23,613 bases of DNA from the IMG/VR virus record IMGVR_UViG_3300027996_000168, positions 1 to 23,613 of that record; one strand, written 5' to 3'. Source of the DNA: a virus. A program made the position numbers and the translations under genes. The notes under the pieces were generated by a model, which saw nothing but the letters and a program-made list of their open reading frames with translations, was not told the origin of the DNA and ran no database searches. Positions 20,128 through 23,613 of the stretch are shown here, piece by piece. The first letter of the stretch is position 1; each line of letters begins with the position of its first letter.

Positions 20128-21057
20128 ATGGCAATTTCAATAACTTCAGGATATGCTGGTGATGTAGCAGATGTCCTAATATCATTAATGACTACAGGTA
20201 ATCAAGCTGTAGAAAAAGGTTCTGTTTATGTTCACGCAGGAGTACAAAAATCTTTGGCTATGCCTAGATTTAATGCAGCAGCAGACCAAATTCAAGCAAA
20301 CAACCCAGACCCTCAGACAGCTCAGGCTAGTGGATCATTTACATACGATGAAAGAACACTTACACCTCTTTCTTTTATGTTTTATGATGAAACTAATCCA
20401 AGAGACTTCGAAGATGTATGGAGAGAATTTCAGCCTACTGGTAACTTAGCTGACCGTGTTGATAATCCTAAGATTTTAAGCGCAATTACTACTGAGACTT
20501 TAAAGTCTTTTGGTACACAGATAGGTAAATGTATTTGGCAGGGAGACACAGCAGGAGCTACGGCAGTATCTTGGTTTGACGGATTCGAAAAGACTCTAGC
20601 AGCAGACGGAGCTATTAATCCTGCTCCAGTAGGTGCTATTACAGCAGGGAATGTGATTGCTATTTTAGAATCCTGTGTGGCAGCTATCCCAGATGCAGTT
20701 TATGATGATCCTAATATGATTATCCATATGCCTACTTCTGCTTTCAGATTATACCAACAAGCAGCAAGAGCTTTAGATTTTAAAGGATCTAATATTGGCG
20801 ATGCAATGGAGGACAGGTTCGGTGGGTTTGCTATCAGACACTATTCAGGAATGACGGTGAATAAAATAATAATTGCTAAATCAACTGGAGGTCGAGATTC
20901 AAACTTGTGGTGTGGGATTGACGTTAACACTGATGAAACAACTGTAAAAATCGCTAGAAAATCAGCAATGTCAGAATTGTTTGGTGTTCTTGTAAGAGCT
21001 AAGTACGGTACTCAAGTTGGTAATCCAACAGAATGCGTTCTTTACCTTTCAGCATAA
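20128..21057 (+). CDS. major capsid protein (HK97-like)
   Basis: A 309-residue protein directly after the protease/scaffold gene. It shows a pattern common in Bacteroidota capsid proteins: an N-terminal arm of about 70 residues, SFTYDERTLTPLSFMFYDET (near 71-90), a central helix-rich domain, and a C-terminal part with NLWCGIDVNTDETTVKIARK followed by a G-x-Q-V-G-N-P-T-E beta ending. Length, position and the strong terminator behind it support the call. It is not cleaved at an obvious delta-domain; the scaffold function lies in the upstream gene. Confidence 0.8.
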   Translation: MAISITSGYAGDVADVLISLMTTGNQAVEKGSVYVHAGVQKSLAMPRFNAAADQIQANNPDPQTAQASGSFTYDERTLTPLSFMFYDETNPRDFEDVWREFQPTGNLADRVDNPKILSAITTETLKSFGTQIGKCIWQGDTAGATAVSWFDGFEKTLAADGAINPAPVGAITAGNVIAILESCVAAIPDAVYDDPNMIIHMPTSAFRLYQQAARALDFKGSNIGDAMEDRFGGFAIRHYSGMTVNKIIIAKSTGGRDSNLWCGIDVNTDETTVKIARKSAMSELFGVLVRAKYGTQVGNPTECVLYLSA

Positions 21058-21063
21058 TTAAAT

Positions 21064-21088
21064 AGGGAGGTGTTCAGCCTCCCTTTTT
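21064..21088 (+). terminator. rho-independent terminator after the capsid gene
   Basis: GGGAGG (21065-21070) pairs with CCTCCC (21078-21083), loop TGTTCAG, followed by TTTTT (21084-21088); an A-T pair can extend the base. It lies 7 bases after the capsid stop. A clear intrinsic terminator, which would separate capsid transcripts from the next gene or act as an attenuator. Confidence 0.9.
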
Positions 21089-21112
21089 CTAAACATTTAA
21101 AATAACAATATT

Positions 21113-21712
21113 ATGAGCGTATGCGGAGGCATCGTGTCGGGTAGTGTTTATGATTGTACTAATCCTATTGTAGGAGGAAACAATCAAAACTTAATCCTAA
21201 TCGATAAAGAAATATTTGATAGAGCAACCATTACTTATGATGGTTCTACAGATAACTTAATAACAAACATATTACTTACTGAAATTGGTGACGTTGGATA
21301 TAAATTTGAAGGTATCAGAAAGTCCTTAAATCCACAAAGTGCATTTGTGCCTAGTGAGGTTGCTAACGGTTACGATCATCAAGTAGATTTCTTAATCTTT
21401 GATGTAGATCAAGCACAAAAAAACAACATTGAAAAGATGGCTTATGGTAAGCAGGTAGCTATTGTTGAAAACACTAATGTGGCAGGGAATGGAGATTCTG
21501 TGTTTGAGGTATTTGGGACTAATTTAGGTCTCGAAGTTCAGGCAGGAGCAATGAGAATAACAGGCGACGCAGACACAAATGGCGCGTATACTATTTCATT
21601 GAAAACCTCTGAATCAGCAGGGAAAGAACAGCATTTACCTAATTCATTATGGGCAGTAAACTTTGCTGCGACTAAGGTAATTGTAAACTCTTTACTTGTA
21701 CCAATAACATAA
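21113..21712 (+). CDS. putative major tail tube protein, 199 aa
   Basis: A 199-residue protein with paired cysteines near the N-terminus (C4, C15) and beta-rich sequence throughout. The strands YKFEGIRKSLNPQSA, HQVDFLIFDVDQ, QVAIVENTNVAGNGDSVF, EVFGTNLGLEVQAG and the last segment TKVIVNSLLVPIT follow the pattern of a group of Bacteroidota phage structural proteins that are probably tail tubes. It sits between two terminators, consistent with high, separate expression. It could instead be a capsid decoration or head protein because it follows the capsid gene. Confidence 0.5.
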   Translation: MSVCGGIVSGSVYDCTNPIVGGNNQNLILIDKEIFDRATITYDGSTDNLITNILLTEIGDVGYKFEGIRKSLNPQSAFVPSEVANGYDHQVDFLIFDVDQAQKNNIEKMAYGKQVAIVENTNVAGNGDSVFEVFGTNLGLEVQAGAMRITGDADTNGAYTISLKTSESAGKEQHLPNSLWAVNFAATKVIVNSLLVPIT

Positions 21713-21718
21713 TTTATT

Positions 21719-21746
21719 GAGGGGGCCTTTCTGGCTCCCTCTTATC
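21719..21746 (+). terminator. hairpin terminator after the 199-aa structural gene
   Basis: GAGGGGGCC (21719-21727) pairs with GGCTCCCTC (21733-21741), nine pairs with one G-T and a five-base loop (TTTCT), followed by TTATCT. It begins seven bases after the stop codon. The U-tract is short, so the strength is somewhat uncertain. Confidence 0.75.
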
Positions 21747-21770
21747 TAAAAACAAACAAACAAAAATAAA

Positions 21771-21929
21771 ATGTATAGTTTAAAAAAAGACTGCAAATTA
21801 GTTGTTAAATCTCTTGGTATTATATTGACTAAAGACAGTACTCAAGAAGAGTTTGCAAGTGCCTTAGAACATTCACCGAAATTGATTACCTTTATAGAAA
21901 CAAAATCTAAAAAAGATGTCACAAAATAG
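21771..21929 (+). CDS. small hypothetical protein, 52 aa
   Basis: A 52-codon ORF from ATG 21771 to TAG 21927-21929, product starting MYSLKKDCKLVVKSLGIILT and continuing KDSTQEEFASALEHSPKLIT. The helical pattern L-x-x-x-L-G-I-x-L-T-x-x-x-T-Q-E-x-x-x-x-A-L is one I associate with small phage proteins of Bacteroidota. It overlaps the next start (21916) by 14 bases. It is preceded by a terminator and followed by portal-linked genes. Function unknown. Confidence 0.55.
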   Translation: MYSLKKDCKLVVKSLGIILTKDSTQEEFASALEHSPKLITFIETKSKKDVTK

Positions 21930-22179
21930 AACAAAAGGAGCTACTAAATCAAAACCAGTAAAGAAAGTTTTAGAAGGGAAACGCTTTTGGCGTAGTAAGA
22001 TTTTTATTGATGGTGTTGGATTAGTGGAGGGAGAAGTTAAAGAGTCTGATTTCGATATGTTTATCAGTAAAATACCTAATGGTTTAGATATTAATTTAGA
22101 CAAATGGTGTATTACAGAATCAGAGCAAGAAGCAAAAGATATTAAATACAAAGAACGTCAAAGATTAGCAAAAGCATAA
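21916..22179 (+). CDS. hypothetical protein, 87 aa
   Basis: An 87-residue basic ORF overlapping the previous one by 14 bases and followed one base later by the portal gene. An N-terminal lysine-rich tail (NRTKGATKSKPVKKVLEGKR) precedes a beta-like middle (SKIFIDGVGLVEGEVKES), and the end is a charged helix (EQEAKDIKYKERQRLAKA). Nucleic-acid binding is conceivable from the basic tail. It most likely belongs to head assembly because of its tight link to the portal gene; no family recognised. Confidence 0.6.
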   Translation: MSQNRTKGATKSKPVKKVLEGKRFWRSKIFIDGVGLVEGEVKESDFDMFISKIPNGLDINLDKWCITESEQEAKDIKYKERQRLAKA

Positions 22180-22180
22180 T

Positions 22181-23527
22181 ATGTCATTAGCACTAAATAA
22201 AACACTTATTAAAAGAATCTCTGTACAAGTAGATTACAGAGATGATATTTCGTGCTATGGTATTGACAATCTTTATCCTCAGAGAGTTGAAGAGATTGCG
22301 TTTAGGTCACCAATAGCGACAAGGTGCCTTGCTACGTTAAGTGATTTTCTAGAGGGTGGTGGCTTTATTGATAACGGTGATTTTGTTGTGAATAGAGAGA
22401 GGCAAACTCTTAATGATTTATTAAGGGAAGTTACTTTGGATGACGCTAAGTTTGCAGGGTTTGCTTTACATATTAACGTTGATGAAATTGGTGGAGTCAC
22501 TGAGATTGCAAGGGTAAAATTTAAAGATGTCCGTTATGGATTACCTAATAGATTTGGACGGATTGAAGACGTTAAAGTAAATGTGAACTGGGAAGAAGAT
22601 TATAACAAATCTACATACCATTCAAGAGATATATTCCCTTTTCCATTATGGAGTAAAAGAGATACTTACGAGATTGAGGATATTGAAGAGTTTTCAGGTT
22701 ACATTCTTTATTGGACTCCAGAGAAAAATATGTATCCTAAATGTACCTTTGATAGTTCTTTAGATTCAGTCCAAACTAATGGAGAAATTCAGGTTTTTGA
22801 GATTGGGTCTTTACAAAATTCATTCTTAGGGACAACAATATTTAAGCAGCAGGGAGAAATTGAGAGTGAGGATGACGAGCAGATACTAGTGAATGAGTTA
22901 GCTCAATTGACTGGAGCAGAAAATGCTGGGTCTGTAATGGTCGTAAATGTACCTGAAGGTTTTGATGGTGATATATTAGAGCAGATACCAGCTAACAACA
23001 ACGATCGTTTATTTGAGCTTACAAACAAGACCTCTGAAAATAGAGTAGTTTATACGTTTGCGGTTCCAAAGGCTGTGCTAGGCATTGAACCAGAGAGTGG
23101 AATGTTTAATGTGGAGCAAGAGGAGACAGCTCATAACTCTTACAACACCCGTACACGAAAAAGAAGGGCTTCAATAGCTAAGGTTTTTGATGATATATTA
23201 GGTAATTGGCACACTGGGGCTATGTCTATAGGAGGAATTAAGGAACAACCTTTCGGAGTGTTAGCGGATGTGGAAGTTGAAGAGGATGTTGAAGTTGAGG
23301 AAGGTGAAGAGATTAAAGAGGATACACCTGATGGTGATAAAGTAAAACCTAGTGTAGAAGAGAAGATACAAAAAGAAACTAGTTTCAATGGGGCGCAAAT
23401 AACGTCAGCACTTGATATCATGAGCCGAGTATCTTTAGGTGAATTAAGTAAAGAGCAGGGAGTTGAATCATTAATGGAGTTTTTGAGATTATCAGAGGAA
23501 ACAGCTATAAAATTATTAACTAAGTAA
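22181..23527 (+). CDS. portal protein
   Basis: A 448-residue protein. The N-terminal part (DNLYPQRVEEIAFRSPIATR, residues 27-46, then LATLSDFLEGGGFID) is the typical start of Bacteroidota portal proteins, followed by the wing/stem region and a helical stretch with RVVYTFAVPKAVLGIEPES (about 287-305) and NVEQEETAHNSYN, which fits the clip/stem part. The C-terminal 80 residues are very acidic (VEVEEDVEVEEGEE) and end in a helix. Portals form a dodecameric ring at one capsid vertex where terminase docks and the neck attaches. The gene overlaps the next start by one base (TAATG). Confidence 0.75.
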   Translation: MSLALNKTLIKRISVQVDYRDDISCYGIDNLYPQRVEEIAFRSPIATRCLATLSDFLEGGGFIDNGDFVVNRERQTLNDLLREVTLDDAKFAGFALHINVDEIGGVTEIARVKFKDVRYGLPNRFGRIEDVKVNVNWEEDYNKSTYHSRDIFPFPLWSKRDTYEIEDIEEFSGYILYWTPEKNMYPKCTFDSSLDSVQTNGEIQVFEIGSLQNSFLGTTIFKQQGEIESEDDEQILVNELAQLTGAENAGSVMVVNVPEGFDGDILEQIPANNNDRLFELTNKTSENRVVYTFAVPKAVLGIEPESGMFNVEQEETAHNSYNTRTRKRRASIAKVFDDILGNWHTGAMSIGGIKEQPFGVLADVEVEEDVEVEEGEEIKEDTPDGDKVKPSVEEKIQKETSFNGAQITSALDIMSRVSLGELSKEQGVESLMEFLRLSEETAIKLLTK

Positions 23528-23613
23528 TGGCAGAAACTACAATCATAACAAAGGACGATATACGCCTCACGTGGGCTAACTTCGATAAGAATCTAAAAGA
23601 CACACAAGTAGAG
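23527..23613 (+). CDS. partial gene after the portal (first 29 codons)
   Basis: An ATG at 23527 overlapping the portal stop, open to the window end. The visible start is MAETTIITKDDIRLTWANFD then KNLKDTQVE, acidic and helical. Position suggests a head-tail connector or other head-completion protein, but there is too little sequence to name it. Confidence 0.5.
   Translation, partial: MAETTIITKDDIRLTWANFDKNLKDTQVE

Noticed and set aside
20228-20449. Alternative-frame ORF inside the capsid gene
   Set aside because: It overlaps fully with the major capsid gene in another frame and has no protein-like pattern.
1-23613. Integrase, excisionase or attachment site
   Set aside because: No tyrosine or serine recombinase motif is present in any frame, so temperate lifestyle cannot be claimed from this window.

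Overview
The window is AT-rich DNA in which every convincing gene lies on the + strand. It reads as part of a tailed phage or prophage (Caudoviricetes, HK97-like head, long tail) of a Bacteroidota host, probably a member of the Flavobacteriia. The evidence is the run of virion genes (small and large terminase, MuF-like head protein, tail assembly chaperone, tape measure, fibre, ClpP-type protease, major capsid, portal), the AT-rich leaders without clear Shine-Dalgarno sequences, and protein patterns typical of Bacteroidota phages. The host assignment is inference. No integrase, lysis gene or repressor of a known family is visible, so lifestyle is undetermined. The last gene runs off the right edge, and the left edge cuts into a repeat-like site.

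Layout. (1) About 1-1970: five small ORFs of 74-99 codons and one of 50 codons, none recognisable, arranged one gene per unit. Between them sit imperfect hairpins whose 5' arm often contains the stop codon of the preceding gene and whose 3' arm ends in GTTAGC, GTTAGG or GTTATA. This resembles integron-type gene cassettes with attC-like sites. (2) 1972-4320: DNA-processing genes: HNH-like nuclease, RusA-like resolvase, NinB-like protein, a 51-residue ORF, a D12-class DNA adenine methyltransferase and a NUMOD4-like ORF. A 75-bp direct repeat occurs at both ends of most of this block. (3) 4321-4470: a non-coding stretch with strong, partly mutually exclusive hairpins. (4) 4471-5932: six tightly packed small ORFs, one with a winged-helix look. 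(5) 5980-9065: packaging genes (terS, two small inserted ORFs, terL) and a MuF-like head protein. The terL reading frame is broken exactly in the Walker A region. (6) 9068-19060: tail module, with a probable programmed -1 frameshift in the tail assembly chaperone, neck/tail-completion proteins, two large virion proteins, the tape measure, an HTH protein and a fibre. (7) 19117-23613: ClpP-type prohead protease with a scaffold-like tail, major capsid protein, probable tail tube protein, small ORFs, portal, and the first 29 codons of another gene.

How the genes fit together. TerS and TerL would package DNA through the portal into a capsid built by the protease/scaffold, capsid and MuF-like proteins. 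The chaperone, tape measure and tube proteins would build the tail, and the fibre would bind the host. RusA, NinB and HNH would process replicating DNA, and the methyltransferase may protect it from host nucleases. The head genes are split: the protease, capsid and portal follow the tail genes instead of following terL.

Main points for a second look: the attC-like hairpin/cassette organisation inside a phage, the 75-bp repeats around the DNA-processing block, the frame break at the TerL Walker A motif inside a GC-rich patch, the T9 frameshift site, and the structured RNA candidate at 4346-4452.
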